This document shows positions 51,107-61,200 of a stretch of 64,000 nucleotides of DNA, in pieces. A program made the translations under genes and the position numbers. Origin of the DNA: Fervidibacter sinensis. Lineage in GTDB: Bacteria; Armatimonadota; Fervidibacteria; Fervidibacterales; Fervidibacteraceae. The stretch's first letter is position 1. Each line of letters begins with the position of its first letter. The stretch lies in the NCBI GenBank assembly GCA_032161045.1, contig JAVHTH010000007.1. One strand, 5' to 3'. The notes beneath the pieces are model-generated. The model was given only the letters and a program-made list of their open reading frames with translations. It did not search any database and was not told where the DNA came from.

Positions 51107-51955
51107 GTGGCTATGGAACAATTTACTCCATCGGGCGAAATGCGAGAAAGAATGCAAGAAGCAGCGAAGAAACTTGAGCCGATGATGGAACAGGTTTCGG
51201 AATTTGTAGTTCGCACTCGCGATGTCCACAAGATTTACCTGATGGGAAAGGTTGAAGTCCATGCATTGAGGGGCATCACCCTTGACATCAAACGGGGCGA
51301 ATACATCTCCATCATGGGTCCATCGGGTTCTGGCAAATCAACTTTGTTCAACATGATCGGTGGTTTGGACAAACCCACTTCCGGCAGTGTCTACATCAAC
51401 GAGGTTGACTTGGCTCAACTTGACGCTTACGAACTCGCTTGGCTTCGTTGCCGAACCATTGGCTACATCTTCCAAACTTTCAACCTGATTCCAGTCATGA
51501 CGGCTTTGGAAAATGTCACGCTACCGATGATTTTTGCTGGTGTCCCCGAAGATGAGCGGCGAGACCGAGGGATGGAGTTGCTCAAACGGGTTGGGTTGGC
51601 GGAACGATGGAACCACAAACCTTTTGAACTTTCAGGCGGTCAGCAGCAGCGTGTCGCCATTGCTCGTGCCCTCGCCAACGACCCAGCAATCATTCTCGCT
51701 GACGAGCCGACAGGAAACCTTGACCTGAAAACTGGCAAGGAAATCATTGAGTTGCTCAAGGAACTCAACCAAGAGAAAGGCGTCACCATCATCTCGGCAA
51801 CCCACGACCTCAAGATGATTGATGTCTCCGACCGAGTGATTTGGATTCGCGACGGTCAAATCGCAAGGATTGAAGACCGTTCCAAGATTCGCGTTGAGGC
51901 AGCCCTTGAAGTTGAAGAGGCGTTGATGGAAGGCGAGTTGCCTGATATTCCGTAA
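51107..51955 (+). CDS. ABC transporter ATP-binding protein, MacB/LolD type
   Basis: A 282-residue ATPase with Walker A MGPSGSGKSTLFNMIGGLDK, Q-loop CRTIGYIFQTFNLIPVMTAL, signature LSGGQQQRVAIARALANDPA, Walker B ILADEPTGNLDLKTG and switch His in SATHDLKMI. A 30-residue N-terminal extension precedes the domain. The GTG at 51107 is the better start because GGAGGTGA lies about 6 bases upstream; an ATG at 51113 is too far. It powers the FtsX-like permease just upstream. Confidence 0.93.
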   Translation: MAMEQFTPSGEMRERMQEAAKKLEPMMEQVSEFVVRTRDVHKIYLMGKVEVHALRGITLDIKRGEYISIMGPSGSGKSTLFNMIGGLDKPTSGSVYINEVDLAQLDAYELAWLRCRTIGYIFQTFNLIPVMTALENVTLPMIFAGVPEDERRDRGMELLKRVGLAERWNHKPFELSGGQQQRVAIARALANDPAIILADEPTGNLDLKTGKEIIELLKELNQEKGVTIISATHDLKMIDVSDRVIWIRDGQIARIEDRSKIRVEAALEVEEALMEGELPDIP

Positions 51956-51973
51956 AGTGACAAGTTAGGACGA

Positions 51974-52040
51974 CACTCCGCTATCGCTTCGTGGCTAACT
52001 ACGAACTTGCTCGTAGTAAGGCACGAAACGAAGTGGAGTG
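51974..52040. repeat. Long nested inverted repeat after the ABC genes
   Basis: Outer arms CACTCC..TTCGTG (51974-51993) and CACGAA..GGAGTG (52022-52040) pair at about 17 of 20 positions. Inside, ACTACGA (51998-52004) pairs exactly with TCGTAGT (52011-52017) over a 6-base loop. There is no U-run. It may be a 3'-end structure or a short mobile hairpin. The rest of the 285-base gap shows no gene. Confidence 0.6.
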
Positions 52041-52240
52041 CCGTTAGAAATGGAACAAGGGACACGGGACAGGTAAACGCACCAGATAATGCCCTGTGCC
52101 AATTCAAGTTTGCCTTACTTACGATGCCTCGTTATGTGCCCCTTTAATCGGGCATTGCCACGACAAACTCCCCAACACCTTGCCAATCCCCATTGGTCTA
52201 AACGAAACGGAGCGATTTATGCAAGGAATGGAGGAAAGTT

Positions 52241-53497
52241 ATGGAAAGCGATGTTGCGGAACGAAATAGGCGAAGCGAGATAAAATCTGCGATTGCATAT
52301 GCTTTGCTGTTTTCGGCTGCGGCGCCGATAGTTGGCTACCTGAACCTTTATTTGCAACGACGGGGCTTAACCGACGCCCAAATTGGGACAACGGCGGCGA
52401 TCATGTCGCTGGTGAGCATAGTTGCACCCCCCTTTTGGGGTTACCTGAGTGACCGTTGGCACGACCGGAGGTTGCCAATTGCAATAGCATCGTTTGGAGC
52501 AGCGGTTGTTTTCCTCGCTTACTTTTCAGTTTCCTTCCCAGCCATCCTGCTCGTCTCAGCAATTTTCGCCCTTTTCAACAACCCTTTAATTCCGCTCTTG
52601 GACGCATTGGTTCTTGAACAACTGGGTGAAACCAAAGAACGCTACGGTCGCGTCAGGGCTTGGGGGTCGTGGGCTTTCATCGCTATGATGGTCTTGTTCG
52701 GCATGACTTTGAAAAAACAGGGGACAGCGGAAAGCCTTATACCTGCGTTGCTAACTTTCGTGTTTTTACGGATTGCCCTCGGAGCAGTAGCATTTACACT
52801 TCCGCGAAACGCTGGAGGAAAACCAACAGGGAAAAGCAATTGGCATTCGGTCAAAGAGTTGTTCTCCGACCGCGACTGGCAAATCTTTCTCGTAATCTCG
52901 CTGCTCAGCATGATCAGCATAAGTGCTTGGTATGCCTTCTTCCCGCTTTATCTGAACCGAGCAGGCGTAACCGATAACTGGCAAGGCTACTTTTGGGTTA
53001 TAGCGGTTTTGGCTGAAGTGGCGTTCATGGCGTGGTTGACGGAACCGCTGATGAAACGCATCGGGTTGAGAGGTGTCTTGCTTTTGGGGATCGCAGGACG
53101 CGCAGTTAGACTTATCGCTTACGCTTTCCCGCTCTCCTTCCCTGCCCTACTGATCCTTCAAACCTTTCACTCCCTCACTTTCGCTGCTGTCCACACCGCG
53201 TCGGTCACTTGGGTGAGCATTAAAGCGCCACCGGAAGCACGAGCGCTAACTCAAACGATGTATGCGAGTGTCTTGATGGGCATTGGAAGCGCCTTTGGAG
53301 CACAAGTTGGTGGTTTCATAGCCGAGCACTTTGGTTTGAGGTTTTTGTTTGGGTTGGCAGGCGCAGTTAACGCCCTTGCTTTGTTGCTTGGTTGGTTTTG
53401 GTTGAAAGAACCGTCAGTCAAGGTTGAAAGTGTTTCGCTTTCGCAAAGCAAAGCATTAGCCTTAACATGCGATACGAAAGGAGGATGCAAAGAATGA
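52241..53497 (+). CDS. Major facilitator superfamily transporter
   Basis: A 418-residue transporter with about 12 hydrophobic segments. The loop between segments 2 and 3 reads FWGYLSDRWHDRRLPIAIAS, matching the MFS GxxxDxxxRR signature. RYGRVRAWGSWAFIAMMVLF and the overall layout resemble the LacY/nucleoside-symporter-like MFS_1 group. GGAGG lies 7 bases before the ATG. Its stop overlaps the next oxidoreductase gene by 4 bases, so the substrate is probably a sugar processed by that enzyme. Confidence 0.9.
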   Translation: MESDVAERNRRSEIKSAIAYALLFSAAAPIVGYLNLYLQRRGLTDAQIGTTAAIMSLVSIVAPPFWGYLSDRWHDRRLPIAIASFGAAVVFLAYFSVSFPAILLVSAIFALFNNPLIPLLDALVLEQLGETKERYGRVRAWGSWAFIAMMVLFGMTLKKQGTAESLIPALLTFVFLRIALGAVAFTLPRNAGGKPTGKSNWHSVKELFSDRDWQIFLVISLLSMISISAWYAFFPLYLNRAGVTDNWQGYFWVIAVLAEVAFMAWLTEPLMKRIGLRGVLLLGIAGRAVRLIAYAFPLSFPALLILQTFHSLTFAAVHTASVTWVSIKAPPEARALTQTMYASVLMGIGSAFGAQVGGFIAEHFGLRFLFGLAGAVNALALLLGWFWLKEPSVKVESVSLSQSKALALTCDTKGGCKE

Positions 53498-54549
53498 GTC
53501 CAGTGCGTGTCGCCGTGATTGGCACTGGTGGCATTGCCGGAGCACACCTTGACGCCTATTCAAAAGTTCCTGATGCCGAGGTCGTCGCAGTTTGCGACAT
53601 CATTCCAGAAAAGGCAGAGAACGCCGCAAAAAGGTGGAATGTGCCGAAATGGTTCACCGATTACCGAAAAGTGCTTCAGTTGCCCGAAGTTGAAGCGGTT
53701 GACATTTGCACACCTCACGCAATTCACGCACCAATCGCCATCGCTGCATTGAAGGCGGGCAAACATGTCCTCGTTGAAAAGCCAATGGCATCCAACCTCA
53801 AAAATGCAGCGAAAATGGTCAAGACCGCTAAAGAGAACGGTAAAGTCTTGTTCTGCGGGATCAAAAGCCGTTGGGCTCCAAGCACTCAGCAAGTCAAGAA
53901 GTTCATTGAGAGTGGGGCTTTGGGTGAAATCTACTACGCAGAAATTGTGGCGACACGCCGTCGCGGAATTCCGGGCTGGGGTAGCACCTTCATACGGAAG
54001 GAAACAGCAGGTGGGGGCGTCGTTTTGGACTTAGGCGTCTACTTGGTTGACACGCTCCTTTACTTTTTGAATTTCGCAAAGCCTTTAACTTGCTCCGCCG
54101 TTGCTGGTGGTTTCATTGGCAAGCAACCTGAGGCGGTAGTTCAAGGCGGCTGGTGGTGGAACCCTGAGGAGTTTGAAGTTGACGACTTTGGTGCGGCATT
54201 TTTGCGATTTGAAAACGGAACTGCTGCCGTCATCAAAGTTTGCTGGGCGGCACACATTGACAGTTTGGGAACTTCGTTCCTGCTTGGAACAAAGGGAGGA
54301 TTGAAATTGACGAACCCTCCCGAATGGTTCTTTGACCACGCAGGTTACATGGCTCAAACGAAGTTGCCTCAAATTGGCGACAGCGACGGGTTTGTGCAAG
54401 AGATTCAGTTCTTCGTTGAAGCAATTCGCAACAACACTCCTCCACCAGTTCGCCCCGAAGAAGCATTGACAGTGCAAGCGGTCTTGGAAGCGATTTACCG
54501 CTCGGCAGAGTTGAAACGGGAAGTGCCAGTTACAATCCCATCTGTATGA
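53494..54549 (+). CDS. Gfo/Idh/MocA family oxidoreductase
   Basis: A 351-residue NAD(P)-dependent sugar oxidoreductase. The motifs are VAVIGTGGIAGAHLDAYSKV, VDICTPHAIHAPIAIAALKA, VLVEKPMASNLKNAAKMV with the catalytic Lys, and GGGVVLDLGVYLVDTLLYFL with a candidate Asp. The ATG overlaps the MFS stop as ATGA, with GGAGG at 9 bases, so transport and oxidation are coupled in one operon. This one is closer to classical Gfo/Idh than the enzyme at 27478. Confidence 0.92.
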   Translation: MSPVRVAVIGTGGIAGAHLDAYSKVPDAEVVAVCDIIPEKAENAAKRWNVPKWFTDYRKVLQLPEVEAVDICTPHAIHAPIAIAALKAGKHVLVEKPMASNLKNAAKMVKTAKENGKVLFCGIKSRWAPSTQQVKKFIESGALGEIYYAEIVATRRRGIPGWGSTFIRKETAGGGVVLDLGVYLVDTLLYFLNFAKPLTCSAVAGGFIGKQPEAVVQGGWWWNPEEFEVDDFGAAFLRFENGTAAVIKVCWAAHIDSLGTSFLLGTKGGLKLTNPPEWFFDHAGYMAQTKLPQIGDSDGFVQEIQFFVEAIRNNTPPPVRPEEALTVQAVLEAIYRSAELKREVPVTIPSV

Positions 54550-54599
54550 ACCTGCCAAAAGAGTTCGCTGTCAATGTGCAATAGGGAGGACGAACCTGT

Positions 54600-54835
54600 C
54601 GGTGAGCCGAGGATTTTGTTTGTGCATTCTGATGAATTGCTGACAGATTCGGAGGGGCACGCTTCCCGGCGTGCCGAATTTCCCTTGTAGGGCAGGGTTT
54701 TAAACCCTGCCGACAAATTTTCTATCGGCGCGGTTTAAAACCGCGCCCTACATTAAGCCGTCTTTTCACCTCGGTCGGGCAGTAGCCCGACCCTCCGAAA
54801 CAACGAATTTTCCGGCTCGTTAAAAGCCTCGCCTT
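54600..54835. repeat. Intergenic hairpin-repeat cluster 6
   Basis: Fills most of the 334-base gap. Hairpins are GGCACGC/GCGTGCC (54656-54662 and 54669-54675), GGCAGGGT-TTTAA-ACCCTGCC, GGCGCGGT-TTAAA-ACCGCGCC and GTCGGGC-AGTA-GCCCGAC. A degenerate GGCTCG unit follows. Unit order CAGGG, GCGCGG, GTCGGGC is the same as at the end of cluster 5, so blocks of units appear to be copied together. No gene is seen. Confidence 0.85.
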
Positions 54836-54883
54836 CTCAAGAAATTTCACACATCCGTTCAAAAATCAGGCGGTGATGCAACG

Positions 54884-55327
54884 ATGCGAGCGGAACGGTT
54901 CAGAAGTTGGGCAACTTGGAAGGACGAATTCAGTGGAAAGTTAGCAATTTTTTGCAGCGATGAAAGGTTCGTCTCAGCAACCTTGGAGTTCCTGAGACGG
55001 CATCTTGACATTGACCGTTGCGATTTGATGGTCGTCGCTGGCGGACCTGCTTTTATCCCGCAAAGCGAAACCGCTTTAATGGAAAGGCTTGATTTGTTAC
55101 TCAAAGCCCACGAAATCAAGCAAGTCATCCTCATTGCCCATGACGATTGTGGTTACTACAAACATCGGCACAGAAGTTTGCCTCCCCAAATGCTGAAGGA
55201 GAAGCAACAGGAGGACCTTCTGGCTGCACTGAAGGTTTTTCAAGCCAAAGGCATCCAAGCAAAAGCCTTCTTTGCATTCGTTGAAAGCGGCGATATCGTG
55301 TTTGAGGAAGTCAGGGGTCAAGAATGA
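54884..55327 (+). CDS. Beta-carbonic-anhydrase-like protein
   Basis: A 147-residue protein resembling small beta-carbonic-anhydrase-like proteins. The zinc-site pattern is present: FCSDERFVSATLEFL supplies Cys and Asp, and LIAHDDCGYYKHRHRS supplies His and Cys in HxxC. The family's loop VVAGGPAFIPQ is also seen. It is shorter than classical beta enzymes (about 190-220), so activity is uncertain. It may instead be a zinc protein with another role. Confidence 0.72.
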   Translation: MRAERFRSWATWKDEFSGKLAIFCSDERFVSATLEFLRRHLDIDRCDLMVVAGGPAFIPQSETALMERLDLLLKAHEIKQVILIAHDDCGYYKHRHRSLPPQMLKEKQQEDLLAALKVFQAKGIQAKAFFAFVESGDIVFEEVRGQE

Positions 55328-55416
55328 GTCGTTGAAGTAAACTTTTTGCATTTGAGACCATGCAACCCGCTCCCCTGTGAGCCAACGATCGGATTAATTG
55401 CTGGAACTGAATTTGT

Positions 55417-56706
55417 TCACTTAACGAACCTAACCTGCGCTTCAACTTTCGGCACGACGACAATGTGAAACGGTTGGGTCAGAACTTGCAAAAGAATTGC
55501 ACCTTTCGGTGGTGTGACCTCTTTTACCTTGACGACAACTTCGCCATTGGTCCGAGAGATTTCAGTGATTTGAATTGCATAACCGCTCGTTGGCTTTTGT
55601 CCCATGAAGACTGCGAGCACCATGTTTTTGTTGAAGTCAATGGTCGGGACTTCAGGAATTGGGATTTTGCCCCGATGAACCCGCTTCCACAATTCAGCCC
55701 AATCTTTGGGGTCGGTGATGACCATGTGCTTCTGTTCTGTGATACCGCAGTGGTTGCCTTTCCACTCGGCAATGATTTGCAACCTTTTCCCGTTCACCGA
55801 GACATCGCCCCTGTTTTTCAACGCCTCCCAAACGGGCTTACCGTCCCAGTCGTTTGGGACTTTAATGCCCAATGCAGCCAATGCTGTCGCTGCTGTGTCC
55901 ATTGTCTTGATTTGTCGTTTCAGTTCCCCATTTCTCGTTGCTAAACCACCAACAGCGATCCAAGGGATATTGACATCTTCAGGGTCAGAACTGCCGTGAG
56001 TTTTATTGTGACCACCGTGATCGGCTGTGACAATCACGAGTGCCTGCTGCCAATGTCCATTTCGCTTAAGAGCGTTGACAATTTCCCCAGTCGCTTTATC
56101 GCACCTTTGAAGCGACTTCAAAAACTCTTGCGATGGTGGAACGCCCTCCTTTTCGTTACCCCAACCGTAACCGTGCCCTGCGCTGTCCGGGTCGGCGAAA
56201 TGGACGAGCATCAAGTTCGGCTTAACTTGTTCAATCACCTTGACAGCGACTTTCGCGACTTCAAGGGCATCGCCTCGCACATATTCTTCAGCGTCAAGAG
56301 TGCTGGGCTTTGCGAATTGCTTGAGTTTGCTTTTGCTCACGACCATTGCTGTTTTTAACCCAGCCCTCTTCGCCACCTCAAAGATCGTTGGAACTTTTAC
56401 GAAGCCCTCCTCCTCTCGGAATTTGTCGTTCCATGTGACGCCGTGCTTTTGCATTGTCACCCCTGTGACCATTGATGTGTGCGATGGTAGCGTTGAACTC
56501 GGCACGATGGTTTGAGCCGTCCACGAGTAACTTCCTTCGGCGATTAGTGCTTTTATAGTCGGCAACTTTCCCTCCTTGACAAGTTGCCTTATCACTGATG
56601 GTTTCCCACCATCCCAACTGATGATGACTACTGTTCGGTCAGATTGAGCGACAAGAATCTGCGTTATCAACGCAAACAACGCGAAAACAACGGTCAACCT
56701 TCTCAA
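55417..56706 (-). CDS. Secreted phosphodiesterase/alkaline-phosphatase-like protein with PrcB-like tail
   Basis: A 429-residue exported protein with a signal peptide (about residues 1-20). The nucleotide-pyrophosphatase fold covers about residues 22-300. VVIISWDGGKPSVIRQLVKE has the first metal Asp, VPSSTLPSHTSMVTGVT the nucleophile Thr/Ser, and HFADPDSAGHGYG and VTADHGGHNKTHG the remaining ligands. The last 110 residues (WAELWKRVHRGKIPIPEVPT, NMVLAVFMGQKPTSGYAIQI) look like a PrcB C-terminal domain. The substrate is unknown. Confidence 0.85.
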   Translation of the reverse strand: MRRLTVVFALFALITQILVAQSDRTVVIISWDGGKPSVIRQLVKEGKLPTIKALIAEGSYSWTAQTIVPSSTLPSHTSMVTGVTMQKHGVTWNDKFREEEGFVKVPTIFEVAKRAGLKTAMVVSKSKLKQFAKPSTLDAEEYVRGDALEVAKVAVKVIEQVKPNLMLVHFADPDSAGHGYGWGNEKEGVPPSQEFLKSLQRCDKATGEIVNALKRNGHWQQALVIVTADHGGHNKTHGSSDPEDVNIPWIAVGGLATRNGELKRQIKTMDTAATALAALGIKVPNDWDGKPVWEALKNRGDVSVNGKRLQIIAEWKGNHCGITEQKHMVITDPKDWAELWKRVHRGKIPIPEVPTIDFNKNMVLAVFMGQKPTSGYAIQITEISRTNGEVVVKVKEVTPPKGAILLQVLTQPFHIVVVPKVEAQVRFVK

Positions 56707-56773
56707 AACGCAACACCTCCATGTGAAGCGATTTTCCCTCAGAGTTATAACGCGGCAAAGTGAGTTTGGACAA

Positions 56774-58078
56774 TCAAACTAATGCGGCAGCCAACGGTGC
56801 TGGGACAGTGACTTGTTCAGGGGCAACGGCTCGTTCATATTCAACTGCCCAAAGGTAAAGGCAGGTATGATAGGCAGTTGTCATATAAGCATTGACTGCC
56901 CAAAGGGCGGCAGCGAAAACCACTAAAAGCAGACCACCAATTATCAACGACAAAATCCCAAACGGAACAAGCAACACCACAACGGTTGTAACCCCAATGA
57001 CCGTAACAAGACTGAGGATCCCGCTGACGATCCCAACTCCAATTTCACCTGCAGCGATTGGCAAAAGGTGTCGGCGATAAAGTTCAATTCCGCGCTTAAT
57101 GGCAGGGACCAAGCCAGTGTCCTCAATGATGATGATCGGCAGCACCAAGTAAGTGATGACTTCAACGATTGTTTGAATTGTCCTGCCAAGCCATGAAAGT
57201 CCTTCTCGGCTCCGCGTCATTGATGCGAGCCAACCGACAAGAATGTTGATGAAAGCGAGAGCCAAAAGCCCATCAGCGTTTTTGAAAGCGTCTTTGAGTG
57301 CGATGGACAGATTGGTTGGGCGACCTTTCAAGTAAGCGTCAACCATACTGACAACTGCACCAGTGAAGAAAAATCCAAGCACAACCGTCGCAAGATACCA
57401 AACCACAACTGCGGCTGCAGCAATAGGCAAAACTTGTTCGCGTCCGAGCCATCGGTTCAACTCATCACCGGTCGCAAAACCGGAGGTTGCCCAAATGCCC
57501 AAAGCCAGAAGAACGAATAAGACGAAACTCGTAGCCATGTGGAGCAAAATCGGAACAAGAAATCTCGGGTTCTCGCGAAGCAACCAAAAGGCACTTGAAA
57601 TGAAAGTCAAGCCACGCAAAATTTGGTCAAACAAGTCACTTGCACGGCGAATTTCGGGCAAATGGTAGCCGCGAACGATGGGCAAGTCCTTTGTGACAGT
57701 TGGGTCCTCATTGAGCGAAGGCGATTGAGCGGGTTGGAGCAGGCGGTGAATTTCCGCAAGTTCACCTTCGTCAGCCCAAACACCACGACATTGCGGGCAA
57801 CTGTCAAGGGCGATTGAAGGGATTTTTGGGTGACGGAAAGGAGTCAAGGGCTTTCGGCAATTCGGACAAAGGTTCGTCGCTTGTGGTCTAATCGGAGGTT
57901 GTTCACCTTTGCGGAAGGAATTTTCAACCGTAACCAGAAGTTCGGGATGTTGAAGGAGTTGGTCAAATTCGCGGAGGTCAAACCAAGTTCCACCACAACT
58001 CCTACATCCGTCCACAATCAAGCCGTCAAACTTTCTTTGCCAAAGCAATTCACTGCAGCGAGGGCAACGCCGCATCAT
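56774..58078 (-). CDS. Zinc-ribbon plus DUF6159-like membrane protein
   Basis: A 434-residue protein. Two TFIIB-type zinc ribbons lie at the N-terminus (CPRCSELL..CRSCGGTWFD and CPNCRKPL..CPQCRGVWAD), each with paired CxxC motifs. A linker leads to a membrane part with about six hydrophobic segments. Within it, GAVVSMVDAYLKGRPTNLSI, MTRSREGLSWLGRTIQTIVE and YLVLPIIIIEDTGLVPAIKR match the DUF6159 pattern. Function is unknown. The joining of the two parts is itself unusual. Confidence 0.8.
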   Translation of the reverse strand: MMRRCPRCSELLWQRKFDGLIVDGCRSCGGTWFDLREFDQLLQHPELLVTVENSFRKGEQPPIRPQATNLCPNCRKPLTPFRHPKIPSIALDSCPQCRGVWADEGELAEIHRLLQPAQSPSLNEDPTVTKDLPIVRGYHLPEIRRASDLFDQILRGLTFISSAFWLLRENPRFLVPILLHMATSFVLFVLLALGIWATSGFATGDELNRWLGREQVLPIAAAAVVVWYLATVVLGFFFTGAVVSMVDAYLKGRPTNLSIALKDAFKNADGLLALAFINILVGWLASMTRSREGLSWLGRTIQTIVEVITYLVLPIIIIEDTGLVPAIKRGIELYRRHLLPIAAGEIGVGIVSGILSLVTVIGVTTVVVLLVPFGILSLIIGGLLLVVFAAALWAVNAYMTTAYHTCLYLWAVEYERAVAPEQVTVPAPLAAALV

Positions 58079-58160
58079 TGCTCACCTCAAAGGTTGAGCA
58101 TTGCTGCACGAATTATAGCACCATCTTTGTGGGGTGGTTCTCAAATTGATGAACGGGCTT

Positions 58161-58215
58161 TAAACTACTGTCGCCCGCAAGGGGTGACGCTACCACGCAG
58201 GATTTCCGCAGAGCC
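58161..58215 (-). mobile_element. Partial MITE-like element
   Basis: CAGGATTTCCGCAGAGCC (58198-58215) matches the inverted end of the element at 41702-41909. TGTCGCCCGCAAGGGGTGAC next to it matches that element's second hairpin module. The first module is missing. It ends 6 bases before the 3' end of the S55-peptidase gene, so insertion may have trimmed that intergenic gap. Confidence 0.6.
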
Positions 58216-58221
58216 AAATTT

Positions 58222-61200
58222 CTAAGGCATGGAAATTTTCTCAACCCGTTCGTTTCCCGCTGCGTCGCGGACACGAATTTCAACCGCTTTGACATTTTTC
58301 GGCAACTTGCTTATGTCAATGACGAGCAACTCATAAGGTTGGTCAAACACGCCGTCTTGACAAATTGCTGCTTGCCATTCCCCGCCTTCTGGTCGGAATT
58401 CTGCGCTGGCGACGAAGGTGTTGTCGTAAACTGGGACGAGCAGTTTGTCGCCTTCCCTCTTAATTGCGTGCGTGCCCACAGTTGGCGGAGTGTTGTCAAC
58501 GATGATAGGTGCAACGACTTGCTCAGCGCTCTGAGGGTCATCTGGGTTAGCAATTCGGTCGCTGGCGACGATTTTGAGCCAGTATTTCCCGTCGGCGAAT
58601 TTAGTTGTGTCCCAAGTCATGCTTGATGCTGTTGTCGCACCGCTTGGTTGTTGCTGCTCTTCCTTGTCCCTTCGTTGCTCATCTTTTTGCTCCTGACCAT
58701 CTTGTTGCTTTTGCGGCTGTTGTTGCTGGGCACCACCTTCACGAATCTGCTGCCAAGTTTTGCCATCCGACGAAACGAAGACCTCATAACTGAGCCTGTC
58801 ACGGTCTGGGTCTTCGCCGCGCCAACGGATTGTCACCTTGCCCGAAACGATTGCACCGGCGGTTGGCTCTTGAACTGTCAACCTTGGCGGTTGGTTCTTA
58901 GGCATATAGACGACCGCTACTCGCTTCAAAGTGGGTATTTGTTGCGAATCGTTCGCCTTCAGCAAAATCCGAAGTTGCAAGTATCGTGCAGGTGGGCACG
59001 GCAAAACCTGTTCGGAGAAAGCAATTGGTGGCGACCAATCGCTCCAAGTTTTGTCGGGATAGGCTGTGTTGCCTGAACGGGCTTGGATGTAAACTTGAGT
59101 CCCTTCGGGCAAATCGGCAACGAACCTTATAACTCCCCAACGAGCAACTTGACCTGCGTCCAAAACTGGCGACTGGTAAATGCCTTCCTTGTTGCGATAA
59201 AGAGCAACGACCTCGCCCGAGCCAGAAGGTATGATGCAAAGGGAGTCACCGTTAGCAGCAACTGTCAACAGGTGGGTCTGCTCGCTGTCGTAAATCCATG
59301 ATGCAACTCCGTCGGAAGTCAAGCGGTAAACTTTACCCGGTGAACCCGTCGCAACTAAAACGCCGTCGTCTAAGCCCCAAAGTGCCATGATGTGCCGTTC
59401 GGGCGTGAACCGGCGCAATTCGCGCCAATTTCCGTCTGGCTTGACGATGTAAACAATCGCCGAACCGCTTACGCCGACATATAAATTGCCCTTCTTGTCA
59501 ACCGCCAATGCTTGCACTGGGTTTTGTGGTGCCTCAAAAACAGGTTCAACTTTGCCATCGGAAGTGACGCGGTAGACCTTGCCGCGAGGGTTCGTGCCAA
59601 TGAAAACGCTCCCGTCAGGAGCCTTTGCTATCGCAAGCGCGTGCCGCTCAGGGAGTTGGACGAGCAACTTAGGTTCTTTCTCGTCCTTAGCAATTGTCAA
59701 GACTTTGCCGTTAGGTCCGGTCGCCAAAACAGCGGTCCCGTCATTAAAGAAAGCGATGCCCCAAACTGTTGCGTTGATTTGACAAATTTGTTCGGGTTTT
59801 TGAGCGTCAGGCGCAAGTCGGAAGACAAGCCCGTTCGGGGCAGTGGCGAACCAAATGGATTTGTCGGGCGCAGAAGCGATGGTCGTCACGACCGCTTCAT
59901 CCGTGATTTCGGCTATGACTTGTTTGTTTTCACCTGAAAGTTTCAGCAACCTCGCTGGACCAATCGTCCCGACGAAAAGCGAGCCGTCTTCTGACGGGAG
60001 CACGCAAAATGCCCCGATGGTTTCCTGAGGGTCGTAGAGGGTTTGTGGGTAGTAACCCAAAGTTACTGTGCCGTCGGTTGAAACGATAGTTCCGTCAAGT
60101 TTACCCTTGAGCCAATCATCGCCTTTTTCAAGCACCCAAGTTTTCGGCTGGCGAGCCAACGGTTGAGTTCGGGCGGACGGCGGTGTGGGTTGAGTTGGTT
60201 GCTGTGGTTGTGGCGGTTGTTCCTTTCGCTCAGGTTGTTCTGGCGAGAGCCTACGGACTTCTTCCCAGTCTGGTGGCTGCGGAGGTTGCTCCTTCTCAAT
60301 TTTCTCCTCGCGCTGCATCACGAAAGGTGCAACCGAGAGAAGCCATCGCGGTAAGGCGTTTTCGTCCTGCCATTTCTGTCGCATCAATTGAATTTCAAAC
60401 CAAGCCCGCTCAACAGGGTTGCGCAATTGTTGGAGCAAAGGCAGTGATACCAACTTCTGCCAAACAAGCATCATGCCTTCCTCATCGCTGCTTTCTGGCG
60501 ACGGAGCAGGTCCGCTTGGACCGGCTGGGCTTGGAGGTGGCGCTTCAAGTGTTGGCATTCTCGGTGGCGCTTCCTTCTCCCGTTCATCAGTTTCAACGGT
60601 CAAGGTTATTGACGCCATCCCCGTCAAGATGCGGTCAAAAGTGAAGCGCTTTTCGCGGTAATCGCGAATTGATTGTATGTCCGAGGACCCCATGCTCATA
60701 AGAGCCTCAATGATCGGCGCTGGCAAACTCTCCCATCGCTTGCCAGCAATTTCAACCCCTGAAGTGAGTGGGCTTGTCCCGATTATGACTTCGTTGTTGG
60801 CGTAAACATCGCGTAGTTGCTCCCAAAGTTCACGCAACGAGCGAGGTCGTGGTCTTCGGTAGCCCGATTGTTGTCGGACAGTTTCTCCCATCATTCCGCC
60901 ACCGACAAGAAACCTTATTCGCCCGGGTCTCGCGTTCTGAGGGACTTCAAGTTCAACGGTCATGGTCCTTTCAAAACCGCCCCAACCTTTGAGGGTGAGC
61001 GTGACGGGAACTTTCTCGCCCGGCTTGACCCTTGTTTTCCTCGCGGTAACTCTGTCAATCCAAGCAGTTCGCCTTTGCGGGTGGAACTCTATTTCGGCTT
61101 GAATGTTGGTGAACTTGACTTCTTCAAACCTGTTGCCTACGGCTGCTTCCATGATGTCGGCAAGTTCTGCGATGGGTGAAGTTCGCGCACCGCCAAGCAA

